Shown here: piece by piece, positions 55,807 to 64,000 of the stretch | How positions within the stretch are numbered: position 1 is the first letter of the stretch | How the letters are laid out: every line of letters begins with the position of its first letter | Assembly: GCA_023150475.1 (NCBI GenBank) | Contig: JAKLKU010000012.1 | Coordinates: 62,001 to 126,000 of the forward strand | Reading direction: 5' to 3' | Length of the DNA: 64,000 nt | Source: Planctomycetota bacterium | GTDB lineage: Bacteria > Planctomycetota > UBA1135 > GCA-002686595 | The notes under the pieces: model-generated | The model's database searches: none | What the model saw: only the letters and a program-made list of their open reading frames with translations | What the model was told of the DNA's origin: nothing | Made by a program: the position numbers and the translations under genes

Positions 55807-58800
55807 TCACGACACTCGCGAACTCCACGTCTCTGCGACGTGGCGGAGATCGGGTTTCTCCCCGGGCGTGTCGGCGAAGTAGCCGCGTTCGACGGCAGTG
55901 ATCGCGGACGCGAGCTCCGTGCGCGCACTGGCGTCGAGCCCGTCGTGGCGTTCGATCTCCTTCAGCAGCCCGAGCACGGTGAACGGATTGACGTCCGTCG
56001 GCACGCGATAACGCTGCGGCACCAGCACGACGGTCTTCTCGCGCCGAGACCAGAAGAAGCCGCCGACGCCGACGAGGACGAGCGCGCCCGCGAGCCAGTA
56101 GACCCAGGTCCGTTTCGGCTCTCCGTAGCTGCCGTCGAGCGCGATCGACGCTTCGGCGGGCACGAGGTCCGCGTCGACGAACCGGAAACGTTCGACGGTC
56201 GCACCTTCGACCTTCGCCGTCGCGAACGCGAAGCTCGTCGGCAGGCGCTCGAGCTCCGGCTTCGCGACGAGCGTCAGCGTCCACAGTCGTTCGGACAGCA
56301 CGCGCTCGCCGTCCTCGTCGAACTTCGCGATCGAGAGCCCCTGATCGTCGGTCGCCTTGACGTCGAACCCCTCCGGAGCGAAGGCGACGAGCTCGGCGAG
56401 CTCGGGCACGAGACCACGCGCCGTCGCTTTCACTTCGAGCACGAGTTTCTGGTCCTTCGCGTGCCGCTCGTCGAGCGTCTGCACGATCGAGAGCTTCTCG
56501 AACGGCGCGCGCTCGCCCCGCGAGCTCGCGTCGATCGGGATCGCGGGCGACTCGACCGGCAGCACGGCGTAGCCCGTGGTGTCGAGGAAGTCGAGATCGA
56601 GCCTGAGCGACGGCACCCGATCGACCTGCGGTCCTTTCGCCTTCAACAAGAGGTACGCATACGGCGTGCGACGCCAACCGTACTCGGCGTCGGCCTTCGA
56701 GCGGATCGACGGCTCGTTGAACGTCACCGATTGCACTTCGAACTGCTCGCCGAGCGCCGTGCGCGCCGCCGCTTCGAACTTGTCGCGGTAGTCCTCGGGC
56801 GGGCGACCGTAGTTGTAGGCGAACTGCACCGAGTTCTGGTTCTGGAGGTACTTCGAGAAGCCGCCTGCTTCGCGCTCGATCTCCTTCGTGTGCCGGATCT
56901 CGACGAGCAGCCCGAACGGCGCGTCGTCTCCGACTCGGTCGGTGCCGTCGAGCGTCGCGCGCAACTGGATCTCGGTGACGAGGTCGTTGTAATAGTCGAA
57001 GACTTCGCGGGCTTCGTGCGCGAGCTCGTGTTCACCGGCGATCGCGAGCCCTTCGCGCACGAAGCGCACCTTGCACACCGGCTTGACGGCGGACATGCGC
57101 GTGAAGAGCGAGCCGGCGAACTTGCCGACGTGGCGCTCGACTCGGTCGGCGGGTAGCGCCGCGAGCGCCGCACGGATCAACGGGATCTCCTTCGGCGCGA
57201 GCTGTTTGTCCTGGTCGAGCGCGCGCAGGTCGCAGGAACCCAGCGCTGCGTGGAACCAGAGGTCGTACGCTTCCGTCGACTCCTGCTCCTCCTCGAGCGT
57301 CGCGACAGCCTCCGCGTAGAGCTCCGCTCCGCGGTGGAACTCGGCGAACGCGGCCTCACGGCGCGCGCCGAACTCGCTGTCCTTCGCGAGTTCGCGACGG
57401 AAGTCGTTCTCGTCGTGCATCAACGCCGCCTTCGCGACGTGCAGGCGCCAACTCGTGGCGTGATCGGCGAGCGCTTTGTCGACCGTCCGCGACGCGAGCT
57501 CGTATCCGTGCAGGACCTCTGCTTCGATGTCCTGCTTGCGGCGTTTGGTTTTCTTGTCCTCTTGCACCGCCGGATCGCGCCAGATCGTCAGCAAGTTGCC
57601 GCGCATACCGCCGATCAACGCCGCGAGCGTGTCGGGCTCGAGCTTCGAGAGCGAGCCGAACACGGTTTCGATCGTCTCGAGGCGGTACACCTCGGCCGTG
57701 CTGTGCGCAGTCGTGAACGCCGCCGTCACGAGCTCGTCGTCGACTTCGATCGGCAGCGCGCGGAGCTTGGCGACCCAATCCCCGAGCTCGGCGAGGTTGC
57801 GTTCCTGCTTCGAGCGCGTCAGCGGGATGCCGTTCGCGCGCTCTTCGAACCCGTAGAAGAAGATGTACTCGTTCTCCTGCTGCCGCGACTGGTTCGGATC
57901 GTGGTTCTTCGTCCACACGCGCAGGAACTCGTCGGCGAGGCCCTTGGCTTGGCGCGGCAGCGTCTGTGCGAGACGTTCGATGTACGGGAAGGCCTGGTCG
58001 TCTTCGCCGACCTTGAGCAGGAGCTCGGCGACGACCATCTCGAACCGCGGCACGAGCGTGCGTTCGAGCCGCGCGAGCCACGCGTCGCTCGGCCGGATCT
58101 TCAGCATCTTGTCGGTCGTGATCGCGGTCGGCGCGTTCGGGTTGCGGCCGTTGTCCCAACCCCAGTAGTAGTAGTTGCCCCAACGGTCGCGCTGGCGGCG
58201 CGGTCCGAGCGACGTCGACGTGTCGAACTGGTGCGTGACTTCGGCTTCGGCGAGCCAATTGAGCGCGAGGAGCTGCAGCTTGGGCGCCCATTCGTCGGCG
58301 CGCTCGGGCGCCGCGGCGAGCAGCGCGTTCGCGGCCGTGGTCTGGAGTTCGAGCCGCTGGAAGCGCGCGTCCTGGCTCCACGGCTCGCTCGCGAGCGACG
58401 TCGACGCGATGGTTCCGATGCGCGAGAGGATCTCCACGCCGCGTTCGGGCCGCGAGGTGAAGCTCTCGTCGAGCCACGCCTGGCCGAGCTCCTTCTTCAA
58501 GCGCGGCGCGAGCGAAACGGCGCGCTGCAACGCTTCGTCCTTCGCGGCTTCTTCGATCTCGCCGACCGCAAGAGCCGCGAGCGTCGCGGCCCATGCCTCT
58601 TCGAGCCACTTGGACTCCTGCGTGCGTTCGTGTTCGGCGAGACACCGGCGCGAGATGAGGTTCAAACCTTCGCGGTCGTTCGCTGCGACCGCTTCGTCGA
58701 CCGTCGGCACGAGTCCGTCGAGCGAAAGCGGTTGGTTCGCGTGGACGAGCAGCAGCGCGAGCTGGCGGCGATCGAGCGGACATTCCGGCGTCGCGAGCTT

Positions 58801-59712
58801 CGACCGCACCTCCTCGAGGAAGCGCTCGACTTGGTGGCCTTGTTCGAGTGCAGCCGCGAGGATGCGGCCGAGCGACGTCAGGTGCTCCTTCTCGAGCGCG
58901 TCAGGCGCGCAGCGCGCGAGCGCGACGACGTCCGCGGTGGAGAAGCGGTTCTGCTCGATGTACCGCTGACCTTGCGGAGGAACTTGCGGTCGATCGCGAG
59001 GACCCTGCGCGAGCGAGGCGAGCAGTTGTTTGTAGCCTGCCTTGCGCTCCGCTTCGGTGAGCCCGGCGAGGTACTCCTCGACGAGCGGCCATTCGCCGAG
59101 CGTCACGCTGCGTTGGAACTCGGCGACTTCCTTCTCGAGCGCTTTGGCTTCGGCGGCCTTCTTCGCAGCTTCTTCCGCGGCCTTCTGCGCCGCTTCGGCA
59201 GCGGCTTTTTCGGCTGCCAACTGTTCGGCCGTCTGCTCGGGCGCGTCGGGCGCGGCAGTCGTCGGATCCGCCGGCTGCGTCGCCACCGTCGAACCAGGCG
59301 CCGTCGCGGTCGAACGGGTCACCGGCTGCGCGGGCGAGACCGCGGTGGCGGCCGCCCCGGGCTCGACGGGCGAGGTCGGCACGGCGGACCCGGCGGACCC
59401 GGTGGACCCGGTGGACTCGGTGGACGCTGCGGGCTCGTCGGCCTTCGGCGGCTTCGCCCACGCACCGAGGATCGCGGAAGGCCGGCGATCGAACGTGAGT
59501 TGCGAGAGCTTCTGTTGGCGCGGGCTCGCCGCCGCGGCGTTTGCGGCCGGCGCGCCGGCCAACGCTTGCGCGGCGGCCGCGGGATCGAACTCCTCGCCCT
59601 CCATCATCACGATCTCGCCGTAGCCGAACGACTGCACCACGACTTGGGCGGACGCCGCTCGATCGATGCACGCCACGGCGATCAAACCGAGCGCGAGCTT
59701 CCAACTCGACAT
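55807..59712 (-). CDS. Large exported single-anchor protein of the Bat operon (unknown function)
   Basis: 1301 residues; the start has GGAGGAG 4 nt upstream. Signal peptide 1-22; low-complexity Ser/Thr/Gly/Ala/Pro region about 75-150 with 9-bp repeats coding Thr-Gly-Ser or Ala-Gly-Ser; a charged Ala/Lys/Glu coiled-coil about 150-205; then about 1000 residues of mostly helical, TPR-like sequence and, near 900-1190, beta-rich parts. One membrane helix 'TWVYWLAGALVLVGVGGFFW' near 1205-1224 leaves a 75-residue C-terminal domain ('VNPFTVLGLLKEIERHDGL') probably in the cytosol. I do not recognise the family. As last gene after BatA/BatB-like genes it may be the periplasmic effector of that complex. 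Confidence 0.7.
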   Translation of the reverse strand: MSSWKLALGLIAVACIDRAASAQVVVQSFGYGEIVMMEGEEFDPAAAAQALAGAPAANAAAASPRQQKLSQLTFDRRPSAILGAWAKPPKADEPAASTESTGSTGSAGSAVPTSPVEPGAAATAVSPAQPVTRSTATAPGSTVATQPADPTTAAPDAPEQTAEQLAAEKAAAEAAQKAAEEAAKKAAEAKALEKEVAEFQRSVTLGEWPLVEEYLAGLTEAERKAGYKQLLASLAQGPRDRPQVPPQGQRYIEQNRFSTADVVALARCAPDALEKEHLTSLGRILAAALEQGHQVERFLEEVRSKLATPECPLDRRQLALLLVHANQPLSLDGLVPTVDEAVAANDREGLNLISRRCLAEHERTQESKWLEEAWAATLAALAVGEIEEAAKDEALQRAVSLAPRLKKELGQAWLDESFTSRPERGVEILSRIGTIASTSLASEPWSQDARFQRLELQTTAANALLAAAPERADEWAPKLQLLALNWLAEAEVTHQFDTSTSLGPRRQRDRWGNYYYWGWDNGRNPNAPTAITTDKMLKIRPSDAWLARLERTLVPRFEMVVAELLLKVGEDDQAFPYIERLAQTLPRQAKGLADEFLRVWTKNHDPNQSRQQENEYIFFYGFEERANGIPLTRSKQERNLAELGDWVAKLRALPIEVDDELVTAAFTTAHSTAEVYRLETIETVFGSLSKLEPDTLAALIGGMRGNLLTIWRDPAVQEDKKTKRRKQDIEAEVLHGYELASRTVDKALADHATSWRLHVAKAALMHDENDFRRELAKDSEFGARREAAFAEFHRGAELYAEAVATLEEEQESTEAYDLWFHAALGSCDLRALDQDKQLAPKEIPLIRAALAALPADRVERHVGKFAGSLFTRMSAVKPVCKVRFVREGLAIAGEHELAHEAREVFDYYNDLVTEIQLRATLDGTDRVGDDAPFGLLVEIRHTKEIEREAGGFSKYLQNQNSVQFAYNYGRPPEDYRDKFEAAARTALGEQFEVQSVTFNEPSIRSKADAEYGWRRTPYAYLLLKAKGPQVDRVPSLRLDLDFLDTTGYAVLPVESPAIPIDASSRGERAPFEKLSIVQTLDERHAKDQKLVLEVKATARGLVPELAELVAFAPEGFDVKATDDQGLSIAKFDEDGERVLSERLWTLTLVAKPELERLPTSFAFATAKVEGATVERFRFVDADLVPAEASIALDGSYGEPKRTWVYWLAGALVLVGVGGFFWSRREKTVVLVPQRYRVPTDVNPFTVLGLLKEIERHDGLDASARTELASAITAVERGYFADTPGEKPDLRHVAETWSSRVS

Positions 59713-59777
59713 GCCACTCCTCCACCGATCCGTGGATCGGCCTCCAGATTCGGAAAAGCTCGGATGCGACGACGACG

Positions 59778-59897
59778 CTACGAACCCGATCCGTCCGGCG
59801 GCGGGCCGGAACCGGCGCCTCGCGCATCCTTCGGTTGGTTACCGCCCTTGCCCTTCTGCTTTCCGTGACCGCGACCGCGGCCACTTCCGCAGCCCTT
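59778..59897 (-). other. In-frame Gly/Lys/Arg-rich extension behind a TGA
   Basis: Directly after the TGA of the TPR-like gene the same frame stays open for 39 codons to a TAG at 59778. It would read 'KGCGSGRGRGHGKQKGKGG' and then an acidic Pro/Gly end. Low-complexity tails of this kind are common in Bat-operon TPR proteins. The TGA could be a recent mutation, a sequencing error or a readthrough site; otherwise this 185-bp gap holds only the ribosome-binding site of the next gene. Confidence 0.3.
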
Positions 59898-60524
59898 TCA
59901 CTGCGACGGCAGCGGCAGACCTTGCAGGTCCTCGAGCTCCATCCGCGCGAGTCGAATCGAAGCTTCGACGTTCTCCGTCGCGAGCCGCTTCGCTTCCCCC
60001 GGTTCGGCGCGTTCGGCGACCAGTTTGTAGTTCTGGCGCGAAGCTTCGATCTCGGGCTCCCATTCGTCGCGCGGCGCGCCCTCGAGGCGCAGCAACCAAG
60101 TCGTGTAGTACTGCGCGTTCGCGAGCGCCGAGCGCGCTTCGTCGAGCAGCTCCGCCGAAGCTCTGGGATCCGCAACGAGTTCGTCGACGAGTGCTTCGAG
60201 CGTGCGTCGCGCTTCCGGCAGTTGACTGACGAACATCTGCGCTTTCGCTTGCTCGAGCCGCAGCCTGCGCGCTTCGTCGGTGCGGCCGTTCGGCAGGAGC
60301 GCGAGCGCGTCGGCGTACGCACGCTCCGCTTCGGCCCAGAGGCCACGCGCTGCCGCGTCGCCACTTTCGGCGGCGCGTGCACGCGCATCGGAGGCGAGCG
60401 ACTCCGCGAGCTCGATCGCCGCGGCGGCCGCGTCGTCGCGCAGTCGATCCTGGCCGGGACCGTAGTGGTAGGCGAGCCCCGCTACGGGCGCGAGCAGCCA
60501 GCCGAACAAGACGAGCTTCCTCAT
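59898..60524 (-). CDS. Periplasmic TPR-like protein of the Bat operon
   Basis: 208 residues with a signal-like N-terminus ('LVLFGWLLAPVAGLAY'). The rest is helical, with repeat-like stretches 'ALWAEAERAYADALALLPNG'-type (TPR consensus W-x-A-x-x-A-Y-x-x-A-L-x-x-P near 65-80) and 'AKAQMFVSQLPEARRTLEAL'. It resembles the BatC/BatE-like TPR partners of VWA proteins. Start in ATGA overlap with the BatB-like gene. Ends at a TGA behind which an unusual in-frame tail follows. Confidence 0.65.
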   Translation of the reverse strand: MRKLVLFGWLLAPVAGLAYHYGPGQDRLRDDAAAAAIELAESLASDARARAAESGDAAARGLWAEAERAYADALALLPNGRTDEARRLRLEQAKAQMFVSQLPEARRTLEALVDELVADPRASAELLDEARSALANAQYYTTWLLRLEGAPRDEWEPEIEASRQNYKLVAERAEPGEAKRLATENVEASIRLARMELEDLQGLPLPSQ

Positions 60525-61657
60525 GCGTTCCTCCCTGTGCGTGCGAGCGGCGCGGAAAGCGAAACCGCCGGGATTCTACCCCGCGCGGAGGGACTCGTTT
60601 CCGCCGGACGTGCGGAGTTCGCGCGGCTTCCCGGAACGGCGCGCGTTCCGGAGGGCTCTGGGACGAGCAGCCCGACCGAGCGCGGGCCCGGTCGGTGCGC
60701 CGTGCCGAAGGCGGCGAGCAGCGGGCCGAGCAGGGCGAGCCACGCCCCGCCGACGAGCGCCGCGATCAACGCGTATTCGCGCCGTTCGAGTCTCGCGAAG
60801 ACGCTCTGATCCTCGAGCCCCATCGCTTCCGCGATCAGCGCGGAGGAGAGCTGCTTCTCGTTGCCGTTGTGGAAGGAGCCGCCGAGCCGCGCGGCGACTT
60901 GCTTCAACGTCGAGACGTCCTGGCGCGAGTGCCGGCCGTCGATGAACTTGCCGACGGTCGGATCGCCGACGCCGACGACGAGCACGCTGCGCACCGACGG
61001 CGGCATGCGCGGCATGCCGGTCGCGGGCACCGTGTCGCCGTCGGAGAGCACGATCAACGTCGTGCTCTTCGGATTCCACGGCTTCGCGAGTTTCGTGGCC
61101 TCTTCGAGCCCGTCGAAGAGTTTGGTGCGGCCCGCCTCGAACGCGTAGTGCATCGGCAAGTCGCCGAGGATGTTGCGCACGACTTCGAAGTCTTGCGTGT
61201 CGACGACGACCGGTTTCGCGCCGTTGTAGAACGCGACGACGCTGACGCGGCAGACCTCGAGCGGCACGCGGTCGAAGAACGACTCGAGCAGCGCGCGGGC
61301 CCTCGCCATGCGGCTCTCCAGTTTCTTCGGGCCCGCGTCGACGAGCCGCATGCTCGGACTGACGTCCAGCGCGATCAGGATGTGCTCGGGGTCGCGCGAC
61401 GAGAGCGTCGCGTCGACTCCGATCTCGTACCGCGCCGGCGTGATCCAGAGGAGCGTCGCGAGCCCCCACGCGGCCGCGGTCGCCGCGAGCACGCGCGAGA
61501 TCGGCGCGATGCGTGTCCAAGCGCGTGCGCGACCTCCGGGCCCGAACGCGAGCGTCGCGACGCGTCGCACGCGGCGAACGTGCAGCGCTTCGGCCGCCGC
61601 CGCGAGCAGGAACGCGGCCGCAGCGACGAGCAGCGGATAGAGGAGCTCGTCTACCAC
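60521..61657 (-). CDS. BatB-like membrane VWA protein
   Basis: 378 residues; GTG start at 61657 overlaps the upstream stop by 7 bp. Helices near 6-24 and 52-72, then a VWA domain with MIDAS DVSPS at 98-102, 'AGRTKLFDGLEEATKLAKPW' and 'TLIVLSDGDTVP'. A third helix ('ALIAALVGGAWLALLGPLLAAFG') follows, then a Pro/Ser-rich cytosolic tail of about 65 residues. Bat proteins (Bacteroides aerotolerance) form a complex of VWA and TPR proteins linked to stress tolerance and to MoxR ATPases. A MoxR gene would be expected just outside the window. Confidence 0.8.
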   Translation of the reverse strand: MVDELLYPLLVAAAAFLLAAAAEALHVRRVRRVATLAFGPGGRARAWTRIAPISRVLAATAAAWGLATLLWITPARYEIGVDATLSSRDPEHILIALDVSPSMRLVDAGPKKLESRMARARALLESFFDRVPLEVCRVSVVAFYNGAKPVVVDTQDFEVVRNILGDLPMHYAFEAGRTKLFDGLEEATKLAKPWNPKSTTLIVLSDGDTVPATGMPRMPPSVRSVLVVGVGDPTVGKFIDGRHSRQDVSTLKQVAARLGGSFHNGNEKQLSSALIAEAMGLEDQSVFARLERREYALIAALVGGAWLALLGPLLAAFGTAHRPGPRSVGLLVPEPSGTRAVPGSRANSARPAETSPSARGRIPAVSLSAPLARTGRNA

Positions 61658-62577
61658 GGCGTCGCCCTCACGCCGAACGCCGCGAGCAACAACGCGCCGA
61701 GCACTCCGAGTCCGACGAGACTCCACGGCACGAAGTCGTCGGTCGCTTCCGAGCGGGTCTTCTCGAGCTTGGTCTTCTGCATCGTGTCGATGCGGCGGAA
61801 GACGTGCGCGAGCCCGTCCTTGTCCTCGGGCTTGAAGGCTTCGCCGCCAGTCAGGCCTGCGATGCGCACCACGCTCTCGGGGATCTCGCCTTCGCCGATG
61901 TGGATCATGTAGACGACGATCCCGTCGCGAACGAGCTCCTTCGCGATCTCCTCGTCCTCGCCGTTCCAGAGGTCGAAGCTCTCGCCGTCGCTGACGAGGA
62001 CGACCATGCGATCGCCTTCCTCGCGCTCGACGAGCACTTTGCGGCACGCGCGCAACGCCTTGCCGATCATCGTCCCGCCGAACCAGTACGGCAGGTTGCG
62101 CGGATGCATGAACGGCGGCGCGTGCAGGATCGCCGAGACGTCGGTCGTCAACGGCACCCAGTGCAGCACGTTGTTGCCGAAGAACGTCAGGCCGTACGCG
62201 TCGCCTTGGCGCTCCTGCACGAAGCCCGAGATCGCCGACATCGCCGCGGCGTAGCGATCGCCGTCGCCGAAAGGCGCGGTCATGCTGCCCGACACGTCGA
62301 CGCAGAACTCGATGTTGGTGAGCACGCGCTTCGACTTCGGTACGTCCCACTTCTGCGGGCCGGCGGCGAGCAGGATCGCCATCGCGAGCACCAGGGCGGG
62401 CAACGTCTCCGCGCACTTCAACGTCGCGCCGAGCCATGCGCCTCGCCGCGTCCCGGCGTGGTCGAACGGCAACGCGACCGACAACCCGGCGCGCATCCAA
62501 GTGCGCAGGACGAGCGCCGCGGGCACGACCAAGAAGGTCAGCACCCACGCGTGGCGGAACAGGTCGAGCGCTTCCAT
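61651..62577 (-). CDS. BatA-like membrane VWA protein
   Basis: 308 residues with two N-terminal helices (about 9-26 and 55-72), VWA domain with MIDAS 'VDVSGSM' (D94-S98), 'GGTMIGKALRACRKVL' with the MIDAS Thr, 'MVVLVSDGESFD', and a C-terminal helix about 285-303. This is the BatA topology. The N-terminal segment begins 'LDLFRHAWVLTFLVVP', close to the 'F..P..L..L' start of BatA. The gap to the preceding gene is 45 bp. Confidence 0.82.
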   Translation of the reverse strand: MEALDLFRHAWVLTFLVVPAALVLRTWMRAGLSVALPFDHAGTRRGAWLGATLKCAETLPALVLAMAILLAAGPQKWDVPKSKRVLTNIEFCVDVSGSMTAPFGDGDRYAAAMSAISGFVQERQGDAYGLTFFGNNVLHWVPLTTDVSAILHAPPFMHPRNLPYWFGGTMIGKALRACRKVLVEREEGDRMVVLVSDGESFDLWNGEDEEIAKELVRDGIVVYMIHIGEGEIPESVVRIAGLTGGEAFKPEDKDGLAHVFRRIDTMQKTKLEKTRSEATDDFVPWSLVGLGVLGALLLAAFGVRATPW

Positions 62578-62622
62578 GTTCGCGGCTTCCTCTGGACTCG
62601 TCTCCGGTGTGCGCCTTCTCGC

Positions 62623-63498
62623 TCAGTGAGCCCGTGTACCGAGCTCGAGCGCATCGGCGGCGAGTTCGCGATACGGCGCGAGCAAGGCACCGACGTCGAT
62701 CGCGTGCGGCCCGGGCGCGTGCAACCAAACTTCGAGGCCGCGCAGCAGCGGGCCCGAATCGGGGTGTGCGCGCAGCTTGGGCAGCACGGCTTCCGGGCGT
62801 TCCGCGTCGAGACCGAGCCTGCGGCTCCAGTACTCGACGAGCCCGCGCTCGAGCGCCGCACGTTCCTCGCGGCCGAGTTCGCCCGCCGCCGCGCGGCGCA
62901 CCAACGGCTCGAGCTTCTCCGCGAGCGTCGCGGGTCGCGCCGCCGCGGCTTCCGCGGCGCGTTTGCGTCGACCGAGCGCGAGCAGCAGGGCGAGCCCGAC
63001 GAGCCACGCCGCGCCGCCGAGCCACAGCGTGGTCGTGTAGCCGCCGAGCCGCGGGCTCTCGCGCGGTTCCGGCGAGTTCGGCGTGAGTCGACCCTCCGCG
63101 AGCGTCGCGACGGCCAGGAGCTTCGGCGCACCGAGTGCCGCGGGATCGCCGAGCGGACCGTTGTCCTTGCGCCGCAGGACGCTCGCGACGTCGTGGAGGC
63201 CCGGCTCGAGCGCGACGAGCTCGAAGTCGTAACGGAACGCGTCGCCGTGAGGCGCGCAACGCGTGATGCGCACGACGAGCGGCGCATCGGACGCGAGCGG
63301 CGCGACTTCGAGTTCGCTGCCCTCGAGCACGACGTCGCCGATGCGGGCGGAGAGTCCGACCGGGGCTTCGAGTTGCACGGAACGGCTCGCAGCTTGCGTC
63401 GCATTCGCAGCCCGCGCCGGATTCACGGCTTCCGCCGGATGAGCCGCTTCCGCGGGCTGCGACGCTTGCGCGCAGGCGAGGACCAGGCTCGCGAGCAT
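62623..63498 (-). CDS. Membrane protein of the Bat operon (DUF4381/BatD-like position)
   Basis: 291 residues from ATG 63498, which shares a base with the upstream TGA. Signal peptide, Ala/Pro-rich linker of repeated 'HPAEA/NPARA' units (18-40), a beta domain (about 45-140), one helix ('LWLGGAAWLVGLALLLALG', about 158-177) and a helical cytosolic tail ('EKLEPLVRRAAAGELGREER'). This layout matches proteins placed between DUF58 and BatA in such operons. Exact family not certain. Confidence 0.6.
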   Translation of the reverse strand: MLASLVLACAQASQPAEAAHPAEAVNPARAANATQAASRSVQLEAPVGLSARIGDVVLEGSELEVAPLASDAPLVVRITRCAPHGDAFRYDFELVALEPGLHDVASVLRRKDNGPLGDPAALGAPKLLAVATLAEGRLTPNSPEPRESPRLGGYTTTLWLGGAAWLVGLALLLALGRRKRAAEAAAARPATLAEKLEPLVRRAAAGELGREERAALERGLVEYWSRRLGLDAERPEAVLPKLRAHPDSGPLLRGLEVWLHAPGPHAIDVGALLAPYRELAADALELGTRAH

Positions 63499-64000
63499 CA
63501 GCGCGTCCCCTTCCCGAACCACTCGCGATTGCGCAAGAGCTCGCGCAGCCGCGATTCGAACGGCTCACCTACGTGGATCAGGAGCTCGTCGATGCCGGCG
63601 CGACGGAAGTCGGCGCTCCACGCCGTCGGATCGCTCCACCGTGCGCGGCCGTGCGTGACGAACTCGCGGCCGGTCTCGGCTTCGCGCGCACGCAGGAGGC
63701 CCGCGCCGCGCAGCGTGCGTTCGGCCGGATCGACGAAACGCAACACGAGGCAGTCGTGACGTTGACCGAGACGTTTGATCGCTCCCACCGCGGCCGGCTC
63801 GTGGAGATCGGAGAGCACGACGACGAGCGAACGTTGCGCGAGGCTCGGCGCGAGCTCAGCGATGCGCGCGGCAAGCGACGTGCGTTCGTCGAAGCGGTAA
63901 CGGCGCAACTCGAGCAGCCACTGCATCACGCGATCGCGCGAAGGGCTGAGCCCCACGCGCACGGCCCGTTCGCCGACGCCGACGACGCCGACCGGGCTCG
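63498..64000 (-). CDS. DUF58 protein, 3' part
   Basis: The frame runs off the right edge, so only the C-terminal 167 residues are seen. 'GERAVRVGLSPSRDRVMQWLLELRR' (partly outside the first start-like codon) and 'RSLVVVLSDLHEP' match the second half of DUF58 proteins, a VWA-like domain next to Bat genes. First visible gene of the leftward Bat operon; its stop overlaps the next start by one base. Confidence 0.72.
   Translation of the reverse strand, partial: SPVGVVGVGERAVRVGLSPSRDRVMQWLLELRRYRFDERTSLAARIAELAPSLAQRSLVVVLSDLHEPAAVGAIKRLGQRHDCLVLRFVDPAERTLRGAGLLRAREAETGREFVTHGRARWSDPTAWSADFRRAGIDELLIHVGEPFESRLRELLRNREWFGKGTR

Noticed and set aside
63372-63470. Repeat-like stretch treated as a fourth 10-bp array
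   Set aside because: It lies inside a coding region and encodes an Ala/Pro linker of repeated PAEA/PARA units, with a period set by codons.

Overview
The window is 64 kb of very GC-rich bacterial DNA, densely coded on both strands. Many genes share 4-bp ATGA/GTGA start-stop overlaps, and GTG or TTG starts are common. Protein types point to an uncultivated or poorly studied member of the Planctomycetota. These are a secreted FG-GAP protein with a Cys-containing C-terminal domain I associate with planctomycetes, an ECF sigma factor fused to a membrane anchor and an exported domain, a giant PVC-type CxxCH cytochrome fused to a DUF1080 domain, HEAT/VWA proteins and a Bat-type VWA operon. The lineage call is inference: there is no rRNA gene in the window.

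Layout. 1-9.2 kb holds secreted or envelope proteins (beta-propeller fragment, FG-GAP protein, thioredoxin-like/dioxygenase fusion), an O-methyltransferase, two tandem zinc-ribbon membrane paralogues and the sigma-factor fusion. 9.3-10.6 kb holds a two-gene P-loop NTPase plus methyltransferase operon, whose fused homologue sits at 34.8-36.1 kb. 10.9-18.4 kb holds two exported degenerate peptidase-like proteins, a beta-CASP RNase-like hydrolase, a five-haem cytochrome and a HEAT/VWA protein. 19.2-32.6 kb is a complete 14-gene nuoA-N operon for respiratory complex I, closed by a clear intrinsic terminator. 32.8-45.6 kb holds a TonB-dependent receptor, the fused methyltransferase/P-loop gene, a PilZ protein, a thioredoxin-like protein, a class V aminotransferase, a spermidine-synthase-like membrane protein and the giant cytochrome. 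45.7-51.5 kb holds a flippase/FkbM methyltransferase pair and a sugar operon (oxidoreductase, ribokinase, sialate O-acetylesterase). 51.8-55.8 kb encodes a four-subunit group 3b type NiFe hydrogenase. 55.8-64 kb is a Bat-type operon read leftwards off the window end.

Working together: complex I takes NADH electrons to quinone. The cytosolic hydrogenase can exchange electrons between H2 and NAD(P)H. The haem proteins, TonB receptor and sugar operon suit a heterotroph that scavenges complex polymers.

The least explained signals are: (1) the methyltransferase plus HY[ND]LLR P-loop module in split and fused forms, each copy preceded by a similar promoter and a GC-rich array with a 10-bp period; (2) a third 10-bp array upstream of nuoA; (3) a hydrogenase large subunit that ends exactly at the usual processing site; (4) the membrane-anchored sigma factor; and (5) two tandem proteins that look like metallopeptidases with lost catalytic residues.
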